Shown in pieces: positions 29,001 through 39,328 of a DNA stretch of 64,000 bases. Every line of letters starts with the position of its first letter. Within the stretch, counting starts at the first letter, position 1. Made by a program: the position numbers and the translations under genes. The notes below the pieces were generated by a model, which ran no database searches, had not been told where the DNA came from, and saw nothing but the letters and a program-made list of their open reading frames with translations. Source of the stretch: Mastigias papua (lineage: Eukaryota; Cnidaria; Scyphozoa; Rhizostomeae; Mastigiidae); the NCBI GenBank assembly GCA_964019165.1, contig OZ025267.1:10404389-10468388 (forward strand), read 5' to 3'.

Positions 29001-29306
29001 CTTATACTGTAGCCCATTTATCCGGGGTAAGTGATGCTTGTAATTTCCTGTATACTGCAATATCTGTTGTTGTCTCTGAGGATGAAAAACTGTCCTTGAC
29101 ACTCAGAGCACTTATGTCAGCTAAGCTTTATCATAATGCCTCCTTCAATGCATCAAATCCACATTTCGTGTCCTTATTGATAACGAAACAAACACCTGGA
29201 CTTATTGATAGATTTTTTCAGCTATCTCATCCCCTTTGGGTTAGTGATGTGATGAATACATCAGAGTGTAGTTACTGCACAACTGGAGACCTTGAAACTC
29301 TGTCAG
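22962..29306 (+). CDS. Unrecognised two-exon gene fragment
   Basis: Exon 22962-23055 starts at ATG and ends one base into a codon at a textbook donor (CTAG/GTAAGT). Exon 29013-29306 follows a pyrimidine-rich acceptor (TTCTTATACTGTAG), supplies the two missing bases and stays open for 97 codons to CAG/GTAAAA, again in phase 1. The encoded protein starts MEFSEEAKHLLMKGDVEQI and continues with HLSGVSDACNFLYTAISVVV, then PGLIDRFFQLSHPLW. It looks helical, with no family that I recognise. The 5957-bp intron holds LINE and AT-rich relics. Further exons are not found. Phase agreement argues for a real gene, but the proof is thin. Confidence 0.5.
23056..24220. other. Intron of unrecognised gene, first part
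   Basis: A poly-C run lies near 23178-23191. The segment around 23690-23760 shares GGATGTTTCTTAA/TTTCTTAAATTTCTTG phrases with 24835-24870 and 25254-25325, so it is a repeat of unknown type. No coding content is seen. Confidence 0.45.
24221..26060 (+). mobile_element. RLE-type LINE, copy B (CCHC, endonuclease and 3' UTR)
   Basis: Frame 24221-24853 contains KIMHGFFQIKMKIGANIDFH, then a zinc knuckle YCRLCHASAEDVVHVISRC. After an insertion at about 24854-25310, frames at 25330-25760 read NKPDLIMWDKLKKTITVIEF then SCPSDVNI, the PD-(D/E)xK endonuclease core. They end with FEMLPTLVGTLGYIP, matching copy A. The 3' UTR (25960-26060) also matches copy A. Stops and a frame change show that it is dead. 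Confidence 0.72.
26290..26700 (+). mobile_element. LINE reverse transcriptase fragment
   Basis: The translated fragments TEQLLINKSIL, LDYKRNFNSILHKWLLYA and RGDRLSIIYVVSEF parallel the reverse transcriptase of the element at 16930-18770. Multiple stops interrupt it. It lies immediately downstream of copy B and has the same orientation. Confidence 0.6.
26701..27289. other. Intronic; nothing recognised
   Basis: AT-rich sequence with no long frame and no transposon end that I can identify. Confidence 0.5.
27290..27800 (+). pseudogene. AT-rich coding relic, unknown (copy 1 of a repeated domain)
   Basis: Broken frames read KPVYIDIDNGEISINSKKYC, then a Gly-Thr-Ile strand, then SIRINLGYDIKFDNTKLSVD. 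The first block resembles KKYLFIDTVNGVVILDGNKK at 29415-29475. The second has the alternating hydrophobic pattern of a beta-repeat shaft. The base composition is more AT-rich than the host exons. The origin is unknown. A decayed virus-like or Maverick-like source is one possibility, not shown. Confidence 0.35.
27801..29012. other. Intronic stretch with a minisatellite and an unrecognised ORF
   Basis: A frame of 109 codons at 28383-28712 (+) has no recognisable domain and no splice support. Near 27838 a GGCGGATCC block resembles a hAT end. The 11-bp minisatellite at 28288-28355 is listed separately. Otherwise nothing is seen. Confidence 0.4.
28288..28355. repeat. 11-bp minisatellite
   Basis: About six tandem units of ACAACTGCCGC, with small variants at both ends (CCTC and CCGT). 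Confidence 0.9.
29013..29306 (+). CDS. Unrecognised gene, exon 2 (inferred)
   Basis: The exon is open throughout. It reads HLSGVSDACNFLYTA, SEDEKLSLTLRALMSAKLYH, NASNPHFVSLLITKQTPG and NTSECSYCTTGDLETLSG. Two Cys and short hydrophobic segments suggest a helical repeat or globular domain. No assignment is made. Confidence 0.55.
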
Positions 29307-29339
29307 GTAAAAAGATGAAGTCCATTTGCTTGGTTATTG

Positions 29340-30880
29340 GCATTAGCTAGTGTTACTAGTGCTGCAGTACACTCTCTGTATCCAGAAAGTGGAAATATTG
29401 CATCTAGGAAGTATGCTAAAAAGTATCTATTCATAGATACAGTTAATGGTGTTGTAATTTTAGACGGAAATAAAAAAGTACAAAGCAAAACAGGCGAGTA
29501 TGTAAACCAGTATATTGGTACTATTTATAAAAGCAATGGAATCATGGATATCAGATTGCACTAAATGTTCAGCTTAGACTCGTCGTGGTTTAAATGCTTA
29601 AAAATTAATAACAATGGTTTAGAATACTAAAATTAAAAAATATCAGTGAACATTAAGGAACCGTTATCATTTATTGACAAATTATTTGCTTTAAATACAT
29701 CCTCAACTAGCTGCTTTGATACAACAAACGATCTAGATATTAATGTTCAAAAATCATTAGCTATATAAAATAATAAATTGGTTCTGAAATATGGTTATCT
29801 TTGGATATTAAATAATAAGATAACAATTAATATGGAAAATAATCAAGCATAATAATATTCTCAAAGATCAAAGAGATAAATGTTTAAAACTACATAATGT
29901 AGCCAATTATATCACTCTAGATCCCTTACGGCCAGGATTAAAATCGCTAATAATATGTTATATATCGATGAACGTGATCGAGGACCTCACATTATCAAAT
30001 TTACTAGTAATTACCCAATAGAAAGAGACCAAAATAATTGTTCTGGCATTTTATTGGATAGAGTATCTGTAGATTCAGTTGTTGAAAATAAAATCATAGA
30101 ACAGCAATGGTTTAAAGATAAATTAATTGAACATAAAAGAGATATAGAGTATAAACGTACAAAAGGTAGAATTTGATTAAAAACACATCCACGGTCTATC
30201 ATACATCAAATTAGAAGATTAAGGAATGTGACAGTATAGCACTGATGGTAATAATGTATCATATTTTTGAGTGCTTCAATACTATTAGATTTTATTATGG
30301 ACATTATTCTTTGACAAAGAAATTATATTGCATTTAATAATGCAAATCAGCATATTAAATTTGTAGATTATTTCAAGAATTATTCGTCAATATATATGAA
30401 TTTTGGTCTAAAACCTAAGAAAAAGAGCATTGACATAAGCAGCACATTATTCAGTACTATGGATCATAAATGTTATATAAAAACTGCTTTATAACAATGA
30501 AGATGTATCATTTAGGATTTGCTATAACGTGCAAATACATAACGCTACATCAACTGGTGATGTTAATCTTGCTTATCATAATGAAACAATGATAATAATA
30601 ACACCAAGTATTGTTTATAAAGTGCAAATATTATCGTTTTGTATTAAGACGCAAAACTTTATAGTCCTATAAAATGGATCTAACATTTTATGAAGTCGAT
30701 AATATAATAGCAGATGATCTATTTTGGAAACTATTATTATTCAATCAATTTATATTATTTAATAATCCAACTTTTACACTATCATTTGATGGTAATTTTA
30801 TGATTTTAGTACATTTATTAACAAGTCAGAAACAGAGCTGGAATATGTAGATGAATATTGTAAATACATTTATGATATAC
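29340..30880 (+). pseudogene. AT-rich coding relics, unknown (copy 2 of the repeated domain)
   Basis: A series of short, closely packed frames broken by stops: 29337-29564 (KKYLFIDTVNGVVILDGNKK); a shaft-like block (DTTNDLDINVQKSLAI, NNKLVLKYGY); 29955-30176 (NNMLYIDERDRGPHIIKF, CSGILLDRVSVDS); then FVDYFKNYSSIYMNFGLKPK and SFRICYNVQIHNATSTGD. A frame beginning MDLTFYEVDNIIADDLFW overlaps the end of the previous one. The compact gene-on-gene layout and low GC are unlike the host genes and suggest a decayed mobile or virus-like element. I cannot name the family. Confidence 0.4.
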
Positions 30881-31112
30881 AACTATAACCATATTGTTAT
30901 GTTTTATCTAGTCTCTTTACTTTAATTTTAACTAACTCTAGCATGTGTACTCTAATTATTCAATCACATGACATGCATACATTACAACATTACATCTCCT
31001 CTTTACTTGAATCTAAAATCCATTTCTAAATGTAAGCTGAAAGAAATACAAAATCAACAACAAGCAAATAAATATTCAGCAGTTAAATGTTCAAAGTATT
31101 TCAAAGTTCAAA

Positions 31113-31264
31113 TTAACGTTCGCAGATATTGTTTCCAAATCGTTGTACCTGATTTCTAATTCTATGCGGATATCTATCTATGACGTTTGATTCTACATCA
31201 TTAACATTATTCTGATGCGCAATATTATCATAATCATAATCATCATAATCATCATAATCATCAT

Positions 31265-31363
<99 letters not shown>

Positions 31364-31801
31364 TGAAATTACTTTGATTGATATTCGTAATCTTTTTGAC
31401 AAGCGATGAATTTCTACATACTCTTCTCCCACCTCCTTCAGCAGTTATCATTGTCCCTTTCTTGGCAATAACCATATAGGGCTGCTTGTCAAACTTGGTT
31501 GACAACTTGTTCTGCTTTGGTTGTCTCAGCAAAACTATGTCTCCTTCTGCAATGTCAGTGTTTCATGCTCGACATTTGTTGTCGGCGTTTTCATTCATCG
31601 CTTTTTTTGACTGGCATCATTCAGACGAGCTTGCTGGAGTATTTTTGAGCGATTTTGGGATGTAAGTTGACGCAACTTGGTGTTAATCGTCCGGATGAAT
31701 AGTAAGGTAGCTGGTGGAAAACCAGTCGTACTATCGTCGTACGTATATATATAAATATGTGAACTCGTCATAATCAATTTCAACATCATCATCAGAATCA
31801 T
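31113..31801 (-). mobile_element. Ty3/gypsy pol C-terminal fragment with Asp tract
   Basis: The minus strand reads an integrase tail (TTGFPPATLLFIRTINTKL), then VLLRQPKQNKLSTKFDKQPY, VIAKKGTMITAEGG and CRNSSLVKKI. This is the conserved end of Ty3/gypsy Pol proteins. A (GAT)n expansion then adds about 30 consecutive Asp codons. There is at least one stop or frameshift between the blocks. No LTR is seen nearby. Confidence 0.75.
31226..31363. repeat. (ATC)n trinucleotide repeat
   Basis: Pure ATC units at 31266-31363 with imperfect ATAATC units to the left. On the minus strand this is GAT, encoding Asp in the gypsy-derived frame. Confidence 0.97.
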
Positions 31802-31875
31802 TGATACTATATTTTAAGCCATTCTATATAATCATAATTCATAGCTCTTTGAATTGATACATTAGCTATTTCACT

Positions 31876-32232
31876 TCAATTTTCATGTGAATACTTTAAG
31901 TACTCAAAATGACCAATAGATGATGCAATAGAGCAAACACTATATGGACTCATTACATTCTTATACATACAGCACAATTCGATATTTAATTTAGATCGAG
32001 TTTGTCTATCTAAAATATTATCAATTTGTTTACACAGAATGATTCTAAACTTAATACCATTATACACAGATGCTATGTAACATTTTTTACATGATTTTCT
32101 TTTTATAGCTAGCATAAAAGTACAATGGCCAGCAACCATGGCTTTAAAAAGGCCATGCCAATGTGAAACAGCACACTCCTTACAGTCATGTACTTTGATC
32201 ACAGTGAAATTAAGAAATAGCCAGCAAACCAT
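31876..32232 (-). CDS. Unrecognised 118-codon ORF
   Basis: The frame encodes a Cys-rich protein with CKECAVSHWHGLFKAM and KSCKKCYIASVYNG, suggestive of a zinc-binding module (CxxC, CxxC). It lies in the AT-rich relic block beside gypsy remnants, so it is probably transposon or virus derived. No start signal or splice site supports it as a host gene. Confidence 0.3.
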   Translation of the reverse strand: MVCWLFLNFTVIKVHDCKECAVSHWHGLFKAMVAGHCTFMLAIKRKSCKKCYIASVYNGIKFRIILCKQIDNILDRQTRSKLNIELCCMYKNVMSPYSVCSIASSIGHFEYLKYSHEN

Positions 32233-32869
32233 GATTCTGCCCCATTAGAATTTTCTATAAGAAGAGTTCCATAAATTGTGCCATAAATAAATTCTTTAAG
32301 AGAAGTTTCATGATATTTCGTATATTCATTATTTCCATTATAAATTTTCCATATTTACCATAGTACCATAATTTCAAACCATTCATTCTAGTAGTACTTT
32401 TTTATCAATATTACATGCTTTGCTTTTCATAATTTATTCCCATACTGTGTAATCCCATCTCATTTGATATTTCCTTACTATTATTTTCATATATATAATT
32501 CCATGCTATTGCTTTTATATTTTAATTTCCATACTATTGCCTTCAAATTTATAATTCCATATTTTGGCGTTCATATTTATATTTCTATATTTTTGTGCTC
32601 ATATTTTACAGTTCCTTACTGTTACCAAATTTACACATTCATTGTGTTCTACATATTATTTTTAATATTCTATGTTCATATGCTGTATCTATTAAGTCAT
32701 ACTGTAGGTGAACACCCACGTCTCTACAAAGTATTCTATTAGATTACATCTACTTTAATTTCGCTGTGCTGTATGTTTTGTTATTCTGCAATATATCTTC
32801 ACACATATTAGACCAAAAGAACCATTTTCTCTCCAAACCACAGTCACATTTCTATTGCAGATTGTTAAT
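32233..32869. other. Very T-rich tract; nothing recognised
   Basis: Repeated TTCCATA(C/T)T phrases give a loosely periodic T-rich stretch at 32330-32680. Frames here are hydrophobic by composition only. Confidence 0.45.
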
Positions 32870-33620
32870 GGAGAACAAAATCAAAGTAAATGTAGTCTAC
32901 TTTAATTGTTTAGAGACGGGGGTGTACGCCTACAATACCATATCGGATATCACTAGCTCTCTCTCTTCCACTGGCTGCTCCTCTTATGAGATGGTCTTTG
33001 AGCGTGCACCCCGCACACCACTTGAATTAGATTTAGATCTTCCTCTTCACAACCCTAGTAGTCATTCTGAATACACTCAGTCCATCAGACAGTGCTTGCA
33101 CAACATTAAACTCAAGCTACTCAGAAACTTCAGTCGCAAAAGGAGAAGCAAAATGATTATTATAATCGATGTTGTTCAGGTAAATCGTTTCCATTCGCTA
33201 GTAGTAGTTCAGTCTGGGTGCGTCATCCTAAAGCTGGGAATTTATAAGAAGTTACACAGAGGGTTAGCTCAAAAGGGATGCACCATGCAAACCTTAAAAC
33301 AAAGTGTAGTTCCAGCCAGTAAAAGGGTTACATATTGCCCTCTGCCAGATTCCATGGACACTAAAATTGTAGAAGGGCCCCCAGCTCAAGATAGTCAATA
33401 ATCTCGAATCATAGCTAGGCCATGACAAAATATAATCCATTTTGAGGCTTGGGGAATACATTACTCATTAAAAGAAGGGGGTGGTATAATGATTTAGCAT
33501 GACCTCGTGAACAGTAATAACTAACTTATGATTGACTGCTTGCTACCTACAGCTATCTCCAACTTCTGTGCACATTTTACTCAAATAAACAAGGTGAATT
33601 CACAAATTGTTAGTGGTCTT
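32870..33620 (+). mobile_element. Ty3/gypsy integrase end, polypurine tract and partial LTR
   Basis: The frame 32766-33401 contains YNTISDITSSLSSTGCSSYE then MVFERAPRTPLELDLDLPL, the end of a Ty3/gypsy integrase core. A second frame nearby gives VWVRHPKAGNL, the tail motif, so a frameshift is present. A polypurine tract AAAAGAAGGGGG (33470-33481) is followed by TGGTATAATG, the expected LTR start. An AATAAA at 33583 would sit in the LTR. The right LTR boundary is not clear. Confidence 0.7.
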
Positions 33621-34385
33621 TCCTTTTCTTGATAGTGTACACAAGTGGCCAAGACCCGCCGCCCTCTATCGGTATATTGAAATACGCCCAGTCACATATC
33701 GCCTGACCTGGCACACAAGGGCCGTCTGATGTATGTTGTCTGTGACTATATCTAACTCCCCCCAAGAGAAAGTGGTAAATGAACACTGGAAATAGTTACA
33801 TAGAATTAAATAAATGAAAAATTATGAAAACTTCGTCATAACGAGCTTAAATGGTGAAGGGACCTGAAGTTTGGTTCGTTATAACGAGAGTTCGTTATAT
33901 CCGGTGTTCATTATACAAAGAGAATTTATAAGGAGTTTGTTTGGCAGAACCCAAGGGACCGGACATTTGGTTCGTTATACCGTGAGGTTAGTTATGTCCG
34001 GGGTTCGTCATGTCAGGATTCCATTATACTAACCATTGATATATCTACACGTGACCTTTTGAGCGATTTTAGGTGAATGAGAAGTAACCACATGACCTCT
34101 TTTACATTTTACTAGGCTGGTACACTTCAAGCTGAAAGAAATTCTCTACAGTGTTTCCACTGCATTGGGAAGGTTATGCATTTTGCTTGAGAACTATAAC
34201 CCAGGACAGGCGGGGCACTCCTTGCTCCCCTCAGTCCCCTTCCCGCCTCTTCCGGTATGCAAATATGGCCTGGTTTGTTCCTGGCCTCTTCATCTGATTG
34301 TTGTCATGTGATTTCAGTGATCAGCGTATATGCTCAGGAGCGAGTGGTTTAGTATTGTCAACAGAAACCTTAGTTTGCTGCAATC
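33621..34385. other. Upstream region of the TPP1-like gene with a repeat block
   Basis: Between 33830 and 34030 the phrases GTTCGTTATAACGAG and GTTCGTTATATCCGG recur in diverged form, typical of a DNA-transposon end. A sequence GTCATGTGATTTCAG at about 34303-34317 looks like a 3' splice site, so a 5' UTR intron or leader splicing is possible. No TATA box is evident. Confidence 0.45.
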
Positions 34386-36131
34386 ATGTCGAGCAAAAAC
34401 TATATTGTTCTAAACCTCTTGCTACTGACCATTCTTTATGCTTCAGCTACTAAAATACAGTACATTTCGTTAGAGAGAGATCAAAGCCTAGATTATTGGG
34501 AAGTAGATGGCTGGAAAATCAAAGAGCGTGTTGAACCAAACAAAATCTTGGAGCTCACTTTTGCAATCAAGCAAATGAATGTTGATCGACTTGAAGAGAT
34601 TTTGCTAGATGTATCAGATCCTGAATCGAGCAAGTATGGGAAATATTTAAGTGTTAGTGAACTCACTGAGTTGATATCACCATCAAGAAAGAGTTTGTCA
34701 ACTGTTAGAAGCTGGCTTGCACAACACGGTGTACAGTTTTGCACTGAAACAACAAATAGAGACTTCCTTGTTTGTAAGATGTCGAGGAACATTGCAGAAA
34801 ATCTTCTCACTGGTTCTGTATTCTTTTACTTTGAGCATGATTCTTATTCCAAAAGAGTTATCCGCTCACCTTCACGATATTATGTACCTTACACAGTGTC
34901 AAAATGTTTAGATTTTGTCGGGGGCCTGCATCGATTTCCTGCTGTGGAATGGTCAAAGCCCAGTGTAGTTGACAACCATAGCAAACTCAAAATGAGCATC
35001 GATTCTTTGGGGAAAGTCAAAAACATTCTGGATGCAGATATACATGTTGGAGTATACCCTGCAGTGTTGAGGAAAAGGTATAACATCTCAGACAGTGTTG
35101 GGTCAAATTCCAATAACAGCCAGGCAGTTGCACAGTTTTTAGAGCAGTACTATAATGCAGGTGACCTGAAAGAGTTCATGGCAATGTTTGGCAGAGGATT
35201 TAAGCATCTTGATGAAATATCAAAAGTTGTGGGACCAGACAAAGGTCGTTCGGGAATTGAAGCTAGCCTGGATACACAATATATAATGAGCACAGGTGCC
35301 AATATTTCAACTTGGTTTTGGAGCACCCCTGGTCGACATGAAACACAAGAGCCTTTTTTGACTTGGATGGTAGCCATTTCAAATATGACAAATGTGCCAT
35401 ATGTGCACAGTATCAGTTATGGGGATACTGAAAGGAGCCTTTCAATTTCATACATGAAAAGAGTGAATGTTGAGTTTATGAAAGCAGGCATTCGTGGACT
35501 TACCATTCTATTTGCAAGTGGAGATGATGGTGCTTCATGTAAGGAAGACAAATTCAACCCTGATTTTCCTGTTTCAAGCCCATATGTAACAGCTGTTGGT
35601 GGAACTGCTTTTATAAATCCATTTACTACTTCTGGTGAGTATGGGTATGAAATAAGTGGTGGTGGGTTTAGTAACATTTTCTTGCAACCTTCATACCAGT
35701 CTGAGAAAGTTGGCTATTATCTCACAAACATGAAAAACCTACCTGATGAGAAATACTTCAATAAAAGTGGAAGAGCCTATCCAGACATTTCTGCAGTTTC
35801 AAATCACTTTTGGATTGTGAATAATTTAATACCAGTACCTGGTGTAGCTGGTACATCAGCATCAACACCAACAGTTGCAGGCATCATAAGTTTGTTGAAT
35901 GATGCTAGATTGAACAAAAAGATGCCAGTTATGGGGTTTATAAACCCATTTTTGTACAAAAATGCAGCAACACTTTATGATGTGACATCTGGTTGCAATG
36001 AAGGCTGTTTGCCAGGTGATAAAGGCTTCTGTGCATTCCAAAAATGGGATCCAGTTACTGGAAATGGGACACCAAATTTTCCAGCAATGCTGAAAGCCGC
36101 CATGAAAGTTGTTAAGAAGAAGGTTCACTAA
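34386..36131 (+). CDS. TPP1: Tripeptidyl-peptidase 1-like sedolisin protease (S53), intronless
   Basis: This is a 581-residue lysosomal serine-carboxyl exopeptidase that removes tripeptides from protein N-termini. A signal peptide (residues 1-21, ending LYASA) is followed by the pro-kumamolisin prodomain, with Cys119/Cys130 spaced like the human pair, and the S53 catalytic domain. The catalytic residues are in place: Glu292 and Asp296 in GIEASLDTQY, Asp380 in FASGDDG, and Ser491 in GTSASTP. The calcium-site Asp532 (YDVTSGC) and Asp555 (KWDPVTG) are kept, as are Cys385, Cys537, Cys541 and Cys549. Sequons at Asn233, 306, 333 and 459 match glycosylation sites known for the family. Human TPP1 is 563 residues and encoded by many exons; this copy has none interrupted, which suggests a retrocopy. 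A GTGNGTP loop replaces the usual GTGWGTP. Start: first ATG before the signal peptide. Confidence 0.95.
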   Translation: MSSKNYIVLNLLLLTILYASATKIQYISLERDQSLDYWEVDGWKIKERVEPNKILELTFAIKQMNVDRLEEILLDVSDPESSKYGKYLSVSELTELISPSRKSLSTVRSWLAQHGVQFCTETTNRDFLVCKMSRNIAENLLTGSVFFYFEHDSYSKRVIRSPSRYYVPYTVSKCLDFVGGLHRFPAVEWSKPSVVDNHSKLKMSIDSLGKVKNILDADIHVGVYPAVLRKRYNISDSVGSNSNNSQAVAQFLEQYYNAGDLKEFMAMFGRGFKHLDEISKVVGPDKGRSGIEASLDTQYIMSTGANISTWFWSTPGRHETQEPFLTWMVAISNMTNVPYVHSISYGDTERSLSISYMKRVNVEFMKAGIRGLTILFASGDDGASCKEDKFNPDFPVSSPYVTAVGGTAFINPFTTSGEYGYEISGGGFSNIFLQPSYQSEKVGYYLTNMKNLPDEKYFNKSGRAYPDISAVSNHFWIVNNLIPVPGVAGTSASTPTVAGIISLLNDARLNKKMPVMGFINPFLYKNAATLYDVTSGCNEGCLPGDKGFCAFQKWDPVTGNGTPNFPAMLKAAMKVVKKKVH

Positions 36132-37855
36132 TCAAATATGTCATATATAATGAAAACTGACTTATCTTTTTGATTAATTGTATGTTGAATGAACAATGCA
36201 GTGTTGCTATGATAATATATGGTGATGGAAATAGCTGAATCCTCAATTGCTGATTAGAATATTAGTATTTTCGCTGTTAGAATGAGCCTGCAAGATTGCT
36301 GCAAATTTTTGTTACTGTAGTGAACTCAGTTTACCATATACCATAGGTACAGGGTGGAAAAGTAGGATATTGACTAGTGGAAAATTCCCCATTAGGTCCT
36401 TGAATTCCCCCACGAGCAAGTGGCCTTTTTGGTAAGAATTATTTTTAAAATTAAATTTGAATTGTCTCTGTATACTGCTTGTCTGCCAATTTTTTATTTA
36501 CTATGTTTCAGTACTGGCCTGTCAATCAATACCTGTGTGATGCCCTTGCACTACAAAAAGCAAGATTATAAACTCCACAGAGAATATATATGTTGAATCT
36601 TCTACACCCTCCTGCTTGTGATGCCCCTGTACATCAATTCCCAGCCAGTGAAAATTCCTTAAACATTATATATTTCAAAATCTTTGTCATCTTGCCAAAT
36701 ACTGAACATCATAAAAGCAAGTTTATTCCAGTGCTACTTGCATATGCATGCTATACCTAAATATCAGGAAAATTTAACGCTACACACCTTGCTGAAAATA
36801 GAAAGTATGGAGCAAGGGAGCTGTAAGACAAGTTTTCTGATTGTGGCCTGTACTTTTGCATTTAGTGTGAATGGTATCAGTCTTGTACAGAGTTAAATAG
36901 CATTGATTAGTGATTTTCTTGATTGAGTATTTTTGAATGATTACTGTTGATATGGCAGTTAGTTCTTCCAACAAAGCAACTTTTGCAGCAAAAGTCAATT
37001 AAATATGTTTATTATTGCACACTCTTAATGTCTATCACCACACAAAACCAATTCAGGGTTCATACAGTCAGGAAAGTCTGCAAAAACTGTTTTGATATTT
37101 TTTGTTCCTATTTGAGAAAGTACTTCACCAAAGAGTCTCCTTTTCTTATCCAACTTGAAAAAGTGTGTTAAATTACTTAGTTTCTAAAGATAGGTCAGTT
37201 ACACTATTTGTAATACTGGTTGGTCAGGAAAAATATTATGTATTATTGATATGTAGTCAAGAATTAATGTTCAGGAAAAAAGTTAGGTAAGCAAGGTGTG
37301 TATGAGCCCTGCTGCTATTGATCCACTTCACAAATTGTTTGTAACTGTCCACGAATACTAGGTATGGTGCAAGCAGGCTTAGGGGTCGTTTTATATTTTG
37401 TGTCATTTGTACACTGAAGCAATATTTTTGGTGGTGGGGGGCTGTAGTGGAAAGACCAAATATGTAGAGGACGTAAAGTTTATTGAACGCCTCCCTTTGT
37501 GCTTTACATCGCAAAATATAATATAATTTATCAACAGAAACCTAGCATATATTTGTGATTTACCGAAAGGACCCCCATTCAAAGCTACAGCGTGTTTAGA
37601 CATACAAAGTTACAAATCATGAGCAAATTTACAATCAATTCCTGGGATCACCGAGTATAACTGGTTAATTCCTGGGATCACCGAGTATAACTGGGGAAAT
37701 ATACTCTCTAATAATGGCACAGCAGGACCCTACCATGGTTGGGTTCGACCGCAGAGAAAAGTTTTGATATTCTACCCTCTAGAATGGCTTGTATACGATC
37801 TCCCAGACTAAACTTGACCGAGTAGTTTGCCGAGTTCGTGCTAAAACATTTAGTA
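36132..37855. other. 3' flank of the TPP1-like gene; one short tandem repeat
   Basis: I see no poly(A) tract directly after the gene and no transposon ends. At 37637-37692 a 28-bp unit (AATTCCTGGGATCACCGAG...) occurs twice in tandem. Small frames lack support. Confidence 0.5.
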
Positions 37856-38193
37856 CTCTTGGGTGCCTAAAAGAAGTCCCCCCGCTAATTAATTTTTCAA
37901 AAATTTTCCACCCTAGACATTCTTATTCCAACTCCCCGCCTATTAATGTTTGGAAGTATTATCTCAACCAAGGCATTTTTTAGAGGAGATACTTTGGCCT
38001 GCAAGTAAAAAGTATAGTAAGAAAAGTACGCTGATCGCTTGTGCTGTATGGTTCAGCTTTTTTCGTTCTGTGGACTTGGTAATATTACTTTGATACACAT
38101 TTTTGATAAGAAACCGTAGCCTTTTCTACAACATTTGTGGTCCTTTTCCAACCCCCCCCCGTTAATTGCAACCCCCCCGCTCATTAGCCTTTA

Positions 38194-39136
<943 letters not shown>

Positions 39137-39328
39137 TTAGGGATTTTTCCAGTCCCCGACTATTCCAACCTCCAAGTCTATTAGGTACCCAAGAGTAGTT
39201 GCCGATAAAGTTTCTAAGCTGCTATATGTAATTGGATTTCCTCTACCCTCTAATGCAGTTGGATTTTCACTGTTTGAAATTTGCAAAATAACAGAATCAG
39301 CTTTGCAATATGGTTTAACACTGCAATG

